DNA of 64,000 bases from Pilaira anomala (GCA_025716855.1 JAIXMQ010000012.1:124001-188000); one strand, 5' to 3'. Shown: positions 26,149 through 39,118, numbered from the stretch's first letter. Made by a program: numbers and translations. Notes: generated from the sequence alone by a model not told the origin.

Positions 26149-27659
26149 TTATTTAACAATTAAATCAGCTTTTACCATATTCAAACGCAATAGAAGAGCT
26201 TTAGATGCTTTCTCATAGTCTCTTCCAGCTAATAAAGAACGTTCAAATGCTTCATTTCTCTTCTCTTTCTTTTTTGTACAAAGGATCTAAAAAGTGTAAA
26301 TGTTAGAGACATACTTGTTTGATCAAAGGAGGAATTATACATACTTTTTTATAGCTATCAATGCGAGCATCAATTTTTTGTTTTTTACCAATTAAGCCAG
26401 CCAAATCATTCTCTAGATCATCGATTGACATTTTAAAAGCTGTAGCCATTTTACGCATGTCAACAATAGAATAAGGAATACAATATTGAATCATGGCTCT
26501 TTCGCGAACAAGTTGAATCAATTTATCCAAATGAGGCGCTAAATACATGTCCAATTTTAATAACTGGCTATATTTATCCAATAATTGAAAGCATTGTGCG
26601 TACTTTGATTTATAAAATGATTCAATTAACTCATTCAATGATGGCTCTAACGCTAAAAAGCTCTTAAAGTTGGTATTATTTAATATTTGAGTTTGTAATT
26701 GACGTCTATCCATCGATACAAGTGCGCATAATCCACCATAAATGGCTACATCGTTAGCTGACATGATATTGTTGAAATAGCTGACAGACTCAAATGATAC
26801 TTCGGTTAAAGCATTCGCTACTAAACTATATCGTTGAGAGTAATCTGCTCCACCTAATAATGCTAATGCTTGACAACATTTTAACTTAGACATATTGTGA
26901 ACTTTATCAGGCATGTTGGGTGTTGATTCTGCGCGACTGATATAGGTTTGAACTACATGAGTGAAAGTACATTCATCTAAATAAACCTACGGTGTTTCTA
27001 TTTGATTAATATAACATATTCCATGATTTAATATTTCGCCACTTTTTCCTTTACCTTAATAGTATTAAAGCACATATCAAGTACATTTTGACTAGTAATG
27101 CAATAATCTCGAGTACGAATATAATTTTTCAAAGCAGTAGGAAGTTCTCCCTTCTTAAAATAAAAATCACCTAGTTTCGTATGACCTGCCTATATAAAAT
27201 AAAACGAAATTTATATGCTGTCCTTTTAACGTATATAAACACTCTTACTCTAATTTCTTCTTTGTTAAGAGCGGCTTTTGCATTTTTGAGCTCGGCCTCC
27301 AAACTTTCCAGAGCTCTCTTGCTTTCATTCTGTGCTTTCGTAATCCAGTCTTGATCAACTGGTACAATTGGCTGTCCTTGACTACGTAAAACTGCATTCA
27401 AACTTTCCAAAACGCTTTTATATTTTCCAGTATTTAAAGTATTTTCTTTAATCTCATTCAATGCTGTCTTATAAGCCTCTATAGCAAGTGCATCACAATG
27501 TTTGGCTATATAAAGGCTTCTTGCAATTCTGGTATGACCTGGATAGAAAGATAAATTACTGTTATTCTAAAAAGCAGCTTTAAGTTTACTACCTTCATAG
27601 TTGTTAATATAAGTCTCAAAGTCAAAGTCTTCTGGTAATGTTACGCGTGTCTCTGCCAT
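26149..27659 (-). CDS. csn1: COP9 signalosome complex subunit 1 (PCI domain)
   Basis: Subunit of the COP9 signalosome, which removes Nedd8 from cullin-RING ubiquitin ligases. 423 aa, exons on minus: 27659-27593, 27538-27249, 27189-27055, 26986-26345, 26286-26149. Helical TPR-like N-termin part (HTRIARSLYIAKHC, then AGHTKLGDFYFKKGELPTAL, YIRTRDYC) is shared by CSN1 and proteasome Rpn7; the PCI/winged-helix part follows (RERAMIQYCIPYSIVDMRKM, AFKMSIDDLENDLAGLI). The ATG at 27657-27659 (MAETRVTLPEDF) is chosen over an upstream in-frame ATG whose 31-residue extension is hydrophobic and family-untypical. The first 178 bp upstream are shared with the divergent STRA6-like gene. Rpn7 is the main alternative; the spacing and the YCIPYS block favour CSN1. 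Confidence 0.85.
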
Positions 27660-27837
27660 AAAAATGATAACAAAGAGAAAAACCAACAAAAAATAAACAA
27701 AATGATTAAAAACAGTGGTTATTGAAACTCCATTTCGCTTTTGTTTAATCACTTTCCCCTTTTTAACTTAATTTCATCTGTCAAAAGTATATAAAATGCG
27801 TTAAAAAAAAGGCGAATAATCCTCATTACATTTTAAA
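27660..27837. promoter_or_regulatory. short bidirectional promoter, CSN1 / STRA6-like
   Basis: Only 178 bp separate two divergent ATGs, so both promoters must overlap. CTGTCAAAAGT at 27778-27788 also occurs at 63200-63210, upstream of RRP12. Function of the motif is unknown. Confidence 0.5.
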
Positions 27838-30800
27838 ATGGTACTTTTATTTATTTGCATTATTGGTTTAGCTTTGTTCGTTCAAAGTATTAATAGTGGT
27901 ATGGATATGCGATAAAACATATTATGTAAATAAAAGACAATTTGTCTAACATTCATATACTACTCTATAGTTCCATTTGCCACACAATGTTGGGAAACAC
28001 TAAACAGGTACGACATATAAATGCAATTATATCTGATTCAAGGCACTCATTATAGAATTCATATATGTATAGAAAACAAAATATGTTTGAAGATGGGTTA
28101 TGCCAACAAATAAATAAAATTAATGGGAGTGTTGGATGGCATACATTAAACCCAGAAGATTGGATGCATTATCCTAAACAAACTGGTTTGTTTATGTTTT
28201 AAAAAATATTCAAAATAACCTTAATTGACCCTTTAATTATCATTATTAGTGAATGTTTCAATGACTGAAGCCACTATATCAGCTGTCTTAGGTAAATTTA
28301 AATATTAGAGCTGTTGTTTTTTATACAATCTAATAAAAACTATAGTGGGCGGATGTTGTGCACCGAGTAGATATAGGGAAAGCGGATTTTTATTTCAAGA
28401 TGATGGAAGTACTTACTCTCAAACAGGAAACAAAATTGTTGCCATCTCTGATCTACCTTTGATGCAAAACATATCAGTAACTGGTTGGTACATGAAAAAA
28501 TTTGTAGATGATCATGCTATGGTAAGTAAATATCTGATTTTTAAAGTAAATGTATCTTATTATTATCATTACTAAAGTTATACAAATTAGAATTTGACGA
28601 TTATACCAACTATAAATCATCCCGATAAACAATCGATTTTCTTCGAGATTGCTGCTTTTGATAGAGCCATGTTGGTAAAATATCAATACTATGACTATCA
28701 AGACAAACTGATTGGAAATTACTCTACGGGCGTTTTGAGAAATAAGCTGACTATACCGGATATCACTATACCAAGATATACCCGTCGAATCGTAAGTATA
28801 TGAAGCATGTAGCTGTATGATATAAATTAACATAAGTTATTATAGCTGATTCATTTTTATGGCTCAAGAGCGGATCCAATGTGTTTCTCGTATATATATG
28901 CTGGTCTTTACGTACATGCACCGTTTTCTACTTTAGCTCAGGTATGCTCTCAGGTAGCTGCATTATTACAATATCTCTCGCTGGCAAATTTCGTTACAAT
29001 ACCTATTATTTTTGGAATCATGTCTATGGTATCTGACTTTACTTTTCCACCGTAAGTAAATTAAGCAGTGATTTTATATTTGCCTCATGCTTATTTTTTT
29101 TCTGGTACATTCATGTAGTCCTATTAAATTTCTATGTAGAACACCTTCACACAAAGTTTTAATGTGTATCATTATTATGCTAGGTATATACGTATATAAT
29201 AGTTGACAAGTATAAATGATACTCATTTTTTATTCTTCATCCAAAGGTTCGTTTATTTTAAACCAAGCCTGGAATTTGATCAATTCTCAATCAAGTATTT
29301 TCCATGAATGGCTCCCACGTGCAGCAAAAATAGTTGGTAAGTGATAATCATGTTGAGTGATATTGTTTAAACATTGTATATTGATATAAATCAGAACTTT
29401 TTCTCTCCTTTTTTCTCTATGCTGTATACTTTTATCCTGTAAGTTGTTATTTTTTGTGTAATAATGTCAGATTGTTGATGATTTTTGATGTTTATAGGTC
29501 TTTTTATGCTATCATGCCAGTTATAAATCAAGAATAGCCAATTTGTTTGGCGCATTTACTACATGTACTCTGTTTGGACTCCGTTTAGCACTTGATCTTC
29601 CTTCTTATGGTATCACATTTGCTAGAAATTTATCATTTCTTGTGATAAATCTTTTAGCTGCAGTTCCAACTTTAACTGCCTATGCTATTGTCTTGGTTTT
29701 CTTTGTCACAAGGTTTATTACTTTTCAATCATGTGTTTTATGTAACATTCAGTTTTTGGAAGTACAAGATATTGAAGAAACATACGTTAAAGAATTGTCC
29801 AAGTTGAAAAAGAAAGAAGAGAAAGTAAGAATAACTTGTCAAATATACATTTAAAAAAAAAACTCAAATTTTTATTATTATAAAACAGGATGAAAGCTCT
29901 TGGTTCAGTATCATCCGGATTAATCTATCATCTCTCAATAATCCAGGTGTGTTAAAAGGACATTACAGAAAACTGTTTGGGCTTCATCAACATATCAGGT
30001 AAAAAAAAAGGAGAGAATATAAATCAATCCGACCTTTTTTTTTTTAATCTCATCTGAAAATAGAATCCCATTTGCCATCAAGACTTCCTTGACACTTCTA
30101 CTTTACTGTATTGGTCAATTGGTATAATAAAACTATCTTCATAATAGTATAGAATGTCTCTAACCTGTATCAATTTTTATTCCCAATCTAGATTCCATTA
30201 TTACTTACTCAAATGATTGGCGTCGGTGGAGTGATACCTGTTTATATCTGTAACTGGTCACCTTATCTTTCTCAATTTCAATACCATCCTGAACCTATGA
30301 GTTTCGCTACTAATACTTTCTTTCTAATGCAAATTGCTGTCTATATTGCTACAATTGGTGCAGGGGGGTGTAAGTATTTAGATACAGTCATAGTATTTAA
30401 TAAAACATTTACTTATCACATATACAGTATGTATGGTATACTCGCTAGGTATTATTCGAAGATTCACAAAGGATATTCTTCGTTTAAGAAAAGGGGATTA
30501 CTTTTTATTCAAAGGAAAGAAAAACAATGGGTAATAAAAGAGTGTATAAATTTGTATTATACATCAAGTCACTTACTCTTTTTAATCGTAGCATTGACCT
30601 GGATGATGCTATTCGATTCTTAGGTGTAGTAATAGGCTTTGGTAAAGTATACAAAAATCAAGTTGGCACATATACTTATATCATATAAACACATATAGGC
30701 TTTACAGGTACACTCTACTTTATGCTAGAAATATCTGTGATTGGAACATTTATTACCATGTTGATTCAAATGGATCGTTTTCGAGATGCATTGTTTCATA

Positions 30801-31742
30801 AAGTAGGTTACGGTGTATTCTTTGCTAGTTTTTTTATCGCTTTTATTGTTCAATTACTTCAAAAAATCATCACCAACCTTATTTTTGTCGAAAAACGTAC
30901 ACGCTTTAGTATCCAACATCGAGCACCGTTCTTACACTACTGGTATTTTATGATGCTGACCTCCATGACTCGAGCCTTAACTTCTTATATCATTCGTACA
31001 TTAAAGCTGGCTGTACGATACCCATTGTTCAGTCTTCGAGTAGATCGCAATGCAGAAACTTGGAGTGTACGGCGTGGAGATGGAGGTAAGATTTTCTAAA
31101 GCATATAATGCAAATATGATGTGTGTTGACTTGATATTTATATTTTTTCAGGCTTTACTGCTTACTGTGGCATGGTAAGGGCATAAAAAGGCACCGTTTG
31201 AATCAGCCTACTAATTGATTTCTTATTTAGCTCCTGGCTGAACATGAGTATAACAATCCAATTGTTTTGACATTTGTAGAATGTATTCTAGACCAGAGAC
31301 TAGCCATGGCGTCTGGTGGAAGACTATGCCGATCTCATCGTAACAAACTTATGAAAGACCTGGAGAGAAATGAAGACTTCAGTGGAGAGAATCGTATTGA
31401 TGATATAAATGAAATTATGCTAGAAGACCTAACATCAAAAGACAACAAAAGAAACCATTTAAGTGAAACCACGATTGAAGAAAATACTCTGACAAATGAA
31501 AACTTTGATATAGGTGCTTGTGACAACAATATGAATGATTCTAATGAAACTATGACAGCAAATAATTCAAACATATCAAGAAGAGCAAGAATGCGTTGGT
31601 TTTTAGCTTATACATTAATTCATAACCCAGGGGTAAATTTTATTAAAGTTTTAAAGAAAAAAAAAACAATATCTAATTTTTTTTAATCTAGTTTCGACAA
31701 TTTCGTATACATGATACAAAAAAGACCAAATTAAATTTATAA
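27838..31742 (+). CDS. STRA6-like polytopic membrane protein (retinol-receptor family)
   Basis: 907 aa in 20 exons: 27838-27898, 27971-28007, 28073-28185, 28250-28291, 28346-28521, 28591-28791, 28846-29051, 29119-29183, 29247-29336, 29395-29438, 29498-29824, 29889-29998, 30064-30121, 30192-30369, 30428-30530, 30592-30641, 30699-31085, 31152-31174, 31231-31632, 31692-31742. Every junction keeps frame. Residues 1-20 are a hydrophobic signal segment ([17 protein letters not shown]). Residues to about 270 form an extracellular-type domain with Cys residues and several NxS/T sites. Several membrane helices follow. The C-terminal block APFLHYWYFMMLTSMTRA ... FTAYCGMLLAEHEY ... NNPIVLTFVECIL matches the layout of the vertebrate STRA6 C-terminus (YRTYC, HPAVTAF, SLLL). 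In animals STRA6 moves retinol; the fungal ligand is unknown, an apocarotenoid being a guess. The STRA6 call is from recalled motifs and needs a profile search. Confidence 0.7.
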
Positions 31743-31754
31743 AATAATAAATAT

Positions 31755-34700
31755 TTAGACATTTTGTCGTTTAATTGCAATAAGCTGGATATTCCATCCT
31801 CCAAACCAAGGTATTTGAATCAATCTATGAACTAAACCAAGTTCAACCGATTGATCTAGTGAATTAATTGTTGATGCGGCATTAAATGATGCATAGTACC
31901 TTTCCAACATAGGTTGTACTAATAGTAATGCAATCACAATAGCTAGACCAAGACAAATGATAAGAAGAAGCATACCCTTTCTCATTGTGTCTGATGATCG
32001 TCTTAGTAACCGTATTTCGTGTAAAGTCGATGAAGCATTAATTTTGTATTTTTCTTCCTTCGAGAAGTAACGACTATGATATTCATCTTCATCACCAGAA
32101 GAAGGTACTTCACCTGATTGATCTTCAGCTCTGTATCTTTCATCTGCTTCATTTGTTGAAACTGAAAATGCGTGTGATCGAAAAGGACTCATCATACGAG
32201 CACTCAGTTGCTAATAAAAAAAAGTAGATTTAATATTTATTTAATCAATAAGTTTTTTTTTTTACTTACATTAACACCGGCAGATACATTTCCTAAAGCA
32301 GTAGCAACAACACCTCCACTTATGTATTCCGCTGTTTCTTCATTGATATCCCCATGGCTGCCATTACTGACACCCTGCTCCAACTTTTCACTAATAGGAG
32401 AGCCTGCGGGCTTATCCTCGTGCATTGATTCGGTATCAGTTTCATCCTGTAAAGACTTTAATGGTGTATCTGATCCAACCTTTGTTTCTTCGCCATTAAC
32501 TAAGATTAAACCATTATATTTATCTTGTTCTTCTTCAGCCAATACATCAGATACAGTAAGTTGTACGGACTTGTTCTGTATTGATTCCTCGCGTGCAGGT
32601 ATTAAGGAAAACTCAAGCTCATAAAGAGCAATAGAAGTAGGAGGAACGATATTGGCTTGAATATGAATTGTGTGTTTTCTCGGTTTCTTTTTATCGTCAT
32701 CAATTAAATGAGATAATAAGGGTTCCGAAATAGACAAGATTAACTTGGAAGAGATATTTCGTTTTTTAAGGGGATCAGAAACGTCGTATAGTTGTGCTTG
32801 TATTTCGTAACCTTTTGGGAAGGCGCGAAGATCCAGTGTGGATTGTAGCATAGTGATGGATCTTGAAGAGGGTGGTTTGGATTCATGGGCTACAGAAGGT
32901 GTAGTACGCTTCTTTGTAAAGGTATTAACAGGCAATGAACCACGGCGTGATCCAACAAGGTCCGAGGTAGCAAGGGTATGTGTACTTGGTCTACGTAATG
33001 GTGCCATAGAAGGAGAAGAAGAATATGTAGTGGAACTAGTAGATGCGCTAATGGATGTAGCTAAAGGTATATGCTCTACAGTAGATACAGGCTTTCTATT
33101 AAATTGAACTCGATTGGTGACTTTATAATGATGTTTCTCTTTATCATAACTTGATTGAATAGTCACCCATTTCATTTCATCTTGTTCTTCATCTATAGAA
33201 AGAGTATTGTTTGAAAACACAAGCGAAGGTTGAGGCTGAGAAAGAAATGGAGGTGGTCCTTTAGACTTTAAATAGGATTCGATCGATTGAATCTTTTTTG
33301 GCGCCCAATTGTTGGCTACTAAATTACTAATATAAGAAGGGACCGAGACACCAAGATCAAGTGCAGTAACATATGTGACTCGTGTGGATGGGATAGGATG
33401 GTTTGTAGTTGTGGTGTATGGATCAATTGCTTCAAGAATCCAACCAGACATATACAAGGTACCTCGTATTTTTTTACTATTCACAGTAGGGAAATCGGGT
33501 ATAGAACTTTCAATATACATTGTACGCTTATTAGACGAAGACAGGGAAGGAATTTCCTGAGCTAAACAAGAACTTACATACAGTTCTCGATTCCTTGAAA
33601 AGAAATGTGTTAAATAAAGTTTATTTACCTTTAATTAAAAAAATACTTACTTGAATGGAAATATAGCTTTAATAGTTTGTTGAAGAACTCTACAGCCAGG
33701 TTCAATCGAACGTACTACACTAATATTTTCAATTGTATCATCATAGGTTTTCCGCAAGTTACCAATATCAGTGACAACACAAGTGACTTCATCTACTGAA
33801 AAGTTTTCAATCACTTTAGTTGCTTTATAAATCATATAAGGTTCAGGTACAATTAATATAGCTGTTTCTGATTCTGGAATTGTGTTTGGTTTTAAGCCGG
33901 GTTTTTTAAATACTTTGAGTCCAGTCTTGTTATTCTCTGTTATCATGGTCCAACCAAATACTTCATCTGTTTGTTTTAAAAAGGTTAAAGCAGCTTGTGC
34001 TTGTTTCTTTGGTGAAATAACAAGTGCGTCCAGCGCTTGGTTGACTTGTTCTTCTTCAGTTAAAACTTCCTTTTTTATATCTCTACTACTGGTAGATACA
34101 GGTTCTACTAACTTAACTTCAGGTTCATCTGTCATGGTTTTATTAACAGCAGGAACAGTGGTAACAGGTGTAGGTGGTAAAGGCTCCAAGATAGGAACTG
34201 GTTCTTCGTCAATAGGTGTTATTACTCCATTAACATTTAATTGACATGTATCATCATCTACAGCATTAAAAAATTGATCTGGTTTTATCAAGACTAAAAT
34301 CTTTCCGCGTAAAGGAATAATAAATTCTTCTGCATGCTCAACAGATACCCAGATACCAAAAGGATCACAGGCCTTTGCTAATGCAATAACACGAGAAGGA
34401 GGGGGATCAATCACGATACTATAATGATTATGAGCTTGTTGAGCCCATCTTCTTTTATCTAAACGTATAACGGAAACAGTAGTCGGTGGTACTAAATCTG
34501 TCTTGCGATCTTCTTTTTCAGCATCCGTTCTACGCGTATATTCACACCTCCAATTCTTTCTTTCATGGTCATGTTTTAAATTAACCAAAAGAGCCCATGA
34601 TAAAGATTCTAAACTTGGTGGAGCACCAAAGGTTTCAAAATAATCTTTTGCAGACTGTACAGCAGCACATGTCTGGACCAAGAAACGACTGGTGATAAAG

Positions 34701-36943
34701 TTAATTACCCAAGTAGGAAATTGAGTCACCAACACTTGTTTGACTGAAACCGTATGATCACGATCAGAATTTTGTTCTAAACGCCAACCCATTACATCCA
34801 TTGTGGCTCGGATATAGCCTGAACTTTCTTTAGGTAATGGTTTATATTGAAACGAGTCACCAATACATGATGTAGAAAGTAAATCAATGCGATGCGATGA
34901 TGTATACTGACCATGAAAGCAAACGTAATCACGCGGGTTCACTGGCCAAGCTCCTTTTAATTTCGTATGCCAAATAGAACTTGTTTGTGTCAAAGGATGT
35001 AAAAAATTTGCACTTTCAAACGTATTATCCCAAACTTTCCTTGCCCCTTCACTTTCAAGTACTGCTTTAATATCCCAAATACTACATTCTTTCCAGCTAG
35101 ATTCACTTAGAAATCCACCCATGGGATGATCAGGGATCTCTAGCTTTTTAATAGCAACATACCCATTTTCTTTACTTGGTGCTTGAACCAAAACTGGATC
35201 ATAAGGTGGGTGCATATATTCAGAAAATTTTGGGTATATCTTTTGTAAAGCAACTGGGTCATTTGCTGGTATAGTTGTCTTGATTGTTTTGTTTTCATCA
35301 GGTATTTCAGCTTTATGCTTCATTGTATCACTACTTTTTTTTTTTTATGTATTAGCTTTTTATAGTTTAAATCATTAAAGTATTATATTAACTCTTACTC
35401 TTTAACTTTTTTAACAGGTACTTGTACATCTGTTTGAGATTGTTGTTGGGGTTGAGGTTTTACTTGTGATTGTCGTTGTTCTGGTGGTGTTGATGGTAAC
35501 ACTTCTTTTACTGGTGGCTCAACTATTTGTTGAGATGATTCAGGTATTATTGGATCAATAATATTTTCCATACCATCAACAAATATATCGTCGTCGTCTT
35601 CTTCATCATCTTCTTCACTTGCACTACAACTTGTATCTTCCTCATGTTTATATTTCCAAGATCTTATTGGCCATTCGTTGTTATTGACAATGAATTTTTG
35701 ATGTTGTGATACTTTTAAAATAAGGTGTACTTGGATGGAATGTTCATCTAGTTTCATATCATCGTTAAAGTATTGCATTAGATTATAAGGGTGTAGTATC
35801 TGAAGAATGATTTTATTGGGTTTTTTGTAACATCGAACACAGAGTTGAGCGAATTTTTTTGACCAAGAATCATGATTTGGTAATGAAATGTATAGTTCCG
35901 GTATTTGATCAAATTCAATACGTAATTCATCCGTTATTAGTGTATTATGTTGTTCATTATCGTTATCATTATCTGAAGAAGAAGAAGAAGAATCGATAGA
36001 GAGGAAATTGTGTTTTTCTGGATAAGAAGACATGATTTTGGTATTTAAATTTGGAGAAGAAGAGAATAAGAGAGAAGAAGAAGATAAGAATTTGTTTTTT
36101 CGTATTGTTGTTTGATGATTATCCCATGATTGATGGTGATCAAGTATATCTCTTGGTAATTCTTGACAATTATAATTTTGTTCTGTAAATAAATAATCTA
36201 AATTCAATACTTGTTGTCCATCATAACATACTTTTTCTAACTGAATTGCTTTATCATAATGACTTATCCAAGGAAAAGACTTTAATGATAATAGATTTGT
36301 TAATAACTGAATAGCCATTTCTTTATCTTGCTGGCAGTAAATTGTTGCTCGGGCATGATCGAATCGATTTTCAATTAAAATACACATGAAATATTCATGC
36401 TCATCCATTGATGTCGAAATATACTGAACGTGATGCTTTTTTCTTGACGTTTGTTCAACAAATTCAATCCTATACATACATACATGATAAGTAAGAAAGT
36501 AAAAATATTACGTCATCTATTACTTTGTTTACTTACTTTTCATCTTGTACAGTCGTTGCATGAATTATACTGGTATCTGTATTGGGTTGGCTAAATAAAG
36601 TCACATCTTTGAATAAACAACACCCTATAATATACAATAATTATTTTAAAAAAAATATATATATAGGTAGATGAACAAACAATTATAAATAAGTATTTTT
36701 CCAAGTAAAGAGGCTTCAAGTCTTACATTGAGTCCTAACTTCCAAAGTTGTTAATGAAGCAAAAAAGTGGTCGAGATTAATTTCTGAACTGAAATCCTTC
36801 ACAACCTTGACGGTCTTTGTAGGACCCACACTATGTGTATATATCTTAAAGTCGTCTTTATTATTTACAATTGACCATTGGTACTTTGGTAAGTTGCGTA
36901 GATATTTAAATTGTTTTTCTGCTAAAGAAAAAGACTTTTGCAT
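31755..36943 (-). CDS. large multi-START lipid-binding protein with C-terminal membrane helix
   Basis: 1,611 aa in 6 exons on minus: 36943-36727, 36624-36537, 36469-35399, 35330-33651, 33593-32270, 32210-31755. Three START-type modules can be seen. One is N-terminal (residues 1 to about 190; YQWSIVNNKDDFKIYTH, VKDFSSEINLDHFFASL). A clear one lies at about 510-700 (WDIKAVLESEGARKVWDNTF, KGAWPVNPRDYVCFH, TMDVMGWRLEQ, TSRFLVQTCAAV). A third is at about 900-1160 (FLKQTDEVFGWTMI, YKATKVIENFS, RVLQQTIKAIFPFKNRELYV, TLYMSGWILEAID). Acidic, Ser/Pro-rich linkers separate them. Residues about 1539-1561 (GMLLLIICLGLAIVIALLLV) form one membrane helix, leaving about 50 residues after it, so the START modules face one compartment from an anchored tail. 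START domains bind sterols, phospholipids or ceramides; the ligand is unknown. Confidence 0.82.
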
Positions 36944-37041
36944 TTGAAAATAAAATAAAGAAGAGAGAAAGAAAAGGAAAAACTTTTTTTTTTTTTTTCA
37001 TTGTTTAAAACACAGCATTTACTAAACTTTTCTTTAACGCT

Positions 37042-38775
37042 TTAAAATTTCTTTATTACTTTCTTTGGTCTCTCATCCAAAGTACTCTTCTTTTTAAACT
37101 TGTTCTTTTTCAATAAAATATTTGATTTTTTAGCATATTCTTCATCATGGCTATGGTGATGATGATCATCTTCTTCAAAGGGTAAAGAGTTTAAATAGAA
37201 TACTTCGTCTCGGTCTTCTTCTTCATCAGAATCAAGAAAAGCTTGTATACTATCACATGTGGTTACATCAACTGATATATCCTCATCTACTTGTTTACGC
37301 TTTGTCTTTTCGGCATCGGGTACAACATCAAATTCGTCTTCTTTCTCTTCGTATTCTAAATTCTCTTCTAACTCGATAAAATCTGGTGCAAATGCACTCC
37401 AATTTTCTTCGTGTTTTGCTGTCCAAATATATATATTACCAAAACTACTCACTGAGCCGATAATAGGTCTTACAGGATGCCACTGATAAGATATGGTTAG
37501 ACAAATAATGACATATTTTTTTTATATATATAAAAAAAAAAAGGAGACTTACTGCAATATCATCTAATGGTTCTTTAGGACCTTCTAGAATTTTAACCAA
37601 ATTACCCATATTTTTATCCCAAATATAAATGTTATGTTCTGCTTTATGTCCTGAGCCTCCTATAACAAATTCTCCATCTGCACTAAAGCACGATTGACTC
37701 CATTGAATACGATTCACCAAGTCTTGAAATTTGTTTCGTAATTTTGGAATCCCTGTCTTTTCGTCTACTCGGAAATATCGTATAACTCTATCATTGGCAT
37801 TTATCAACATATCACGTCCATTTCTACTCCATTGAATACTTTTAATCGTAGTACTACCAATACGTGTTGAATAAATAATCTATGTACAATCTGTTTCTTC
37901 AGTACATATCAACTTTACATTTATAATATATCGTCTTACTTTGTTCGTCTCGACATCAATCATATTGAAATAACCTTTTGATGTACCCGTATATATTCTG
38001 TTTCCTGTTTTATTCCATGTAATAGCCGTAACAAAGAATGCTGATCTAATAAAATTTATAAGTATCAATGAAATATCTATATCTATCTTGAACTACATAC
38101 GGTTTAATATTTTCGTCTTTATCGTCTGGTTCTGTCGGTAATACTGTCTTTATAATTTCGTCTCCATTGATATCCACAATCACTGGACTCTCTTGAAATA
38201 ATGCTGCTGCAAATCGTTGACTTTTTTTTTAAGAAGTATTAGTTTATATAATCATACGCTTTTCTAGAAATAAAATTAAACATACTTGTTCTTTGGGTGC
38301 ATATGCGCCATCATCAGAGGCGTATCAAATCTTACTTTCGTCTTCTTTGTCCCTAATACTAGATCCCAATATATACATGTCCAATCTTTGGAGGCTGACA
38401 GTAAGTATCGACCGTTATGTGACCAACTAAATAAATCATGTTAGATCATTTATTTCAAGGTCATTACTGAAAGAAAAAAATCTCCTGTAATACCTTATAC
38501 TAGCAACAGGTTTCACATGACCTACCAAGTTACGCGATACACCTTTGGTATCAAAGTCCCAAACAACGCACCGTCCATCTAAACAGCCAGCTGCTAACAA
38601 TGTACCGCGTCGATTAAATTTACAATTTAAAACGTAACCATCTTCTAAGGTCTCTTCAATAATTTGTGGGTATTCTTGTTCCCAAGGATCTAAAGCTCAA
38701 AGTTAATTCAGATCTTCATATTTGTGTTTTTTTTTTTTTTTTTGCTTTTTTCGTACCTAATAATTCTAAATTCAT
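37042..38775 (-). CDS. swd1: COMPASS (Set1) histone methyltransferase subunit Swd1/RbBP5, WD40
   Basis: WD40 beta-propeller subunit of the H3K4 methyltransferase complex. 449 aa in 7 exons on minus: 38775-38757, 38689-38494, 38426-38286, 38220-38101, 38045-37940, 37879-37553, 37482-37042. Begins MNLELLDPWEQEYPQ like RbBP5. Repeats are visible as FNRRGTLLAAGCLDGRCVVW, SWSHNGRYLLSASKDWTCIYW, SADGEFVIGGSG and IAWHPVRPIIGSVSS. The Swd1/RbBP5 signature ENWSAFAPDFIELEENLEYE followed by the acidic hinge EEKEDEFD is present; in RbBP5 this hinge contacts Ash2L and the SET domain. The C-terminal tail is acidic then Lys-rich. Exon 1 is only 19 nt. Its upstream side carries a 5-copy 16-bp repeat (38947-39025). 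The stop is 98 bp from the start of the multi-START gene on the same strand. Confidence 0.92.
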
Positions 38776-38946
38776 TGTAATAAAGACAAGAGAAAAATGC
38801 AGGCGTCAAAGCTTTTTTTATGATTATTTACTTATCTACTTGGTTTGGTACACCGACTGATTCATTTTCAATATTTTCAAGGTTTGTATGTTACAACATA
38901 TCCAAAAAAAATTACTATGGGTTTACTTTAATGTTTAACATTGAAA

Positions 38947-39025
38947 TTTTGATTTTATGAACTTTTGACTTGATAAACTTTGATTTAATGACCTTTTGAT
39001 TTTATGACATTTTGCTTTTATGACC
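38947..39025 (+). repeat. five tandem copies of a degenerate 15-16 bp unit
   Basis: Units at 38947-38962, 38963-38978, 38979-38993, 38994-39009 and 39010-39025, consensus TTTTGATTTTATGACC. They lie 170-250 bp upstream of the Swd1 start codon (minus strand), so they may be promoter elements or simple slippage. Confidence 0.8.
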
Positions 39026-39118
39026 TTTTTAAAGTAGAAGTTTCCATATCGAGGTAGTTACCTTTTCAGGAGAGAGAGAGAAACTATATTTTAGATAGAA
39101 AAAAAGTGAAATGGATTA

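Noticed and set aside
27660..27752. N-terminal 31-residue extension of CSN1 from an upstream ATG
   Set aside because: The extension is hydrophobic, phenylalanine/valine-rich and unlike CSN1; it also uses up half of the 178-bp shared promoter.
29712..29751. A 40-nt GT...AG intron within exon 11 of the STRA6-like gene
   Set aside because: Removing it would shift the frame; the unspliced exon stays open and in phase.
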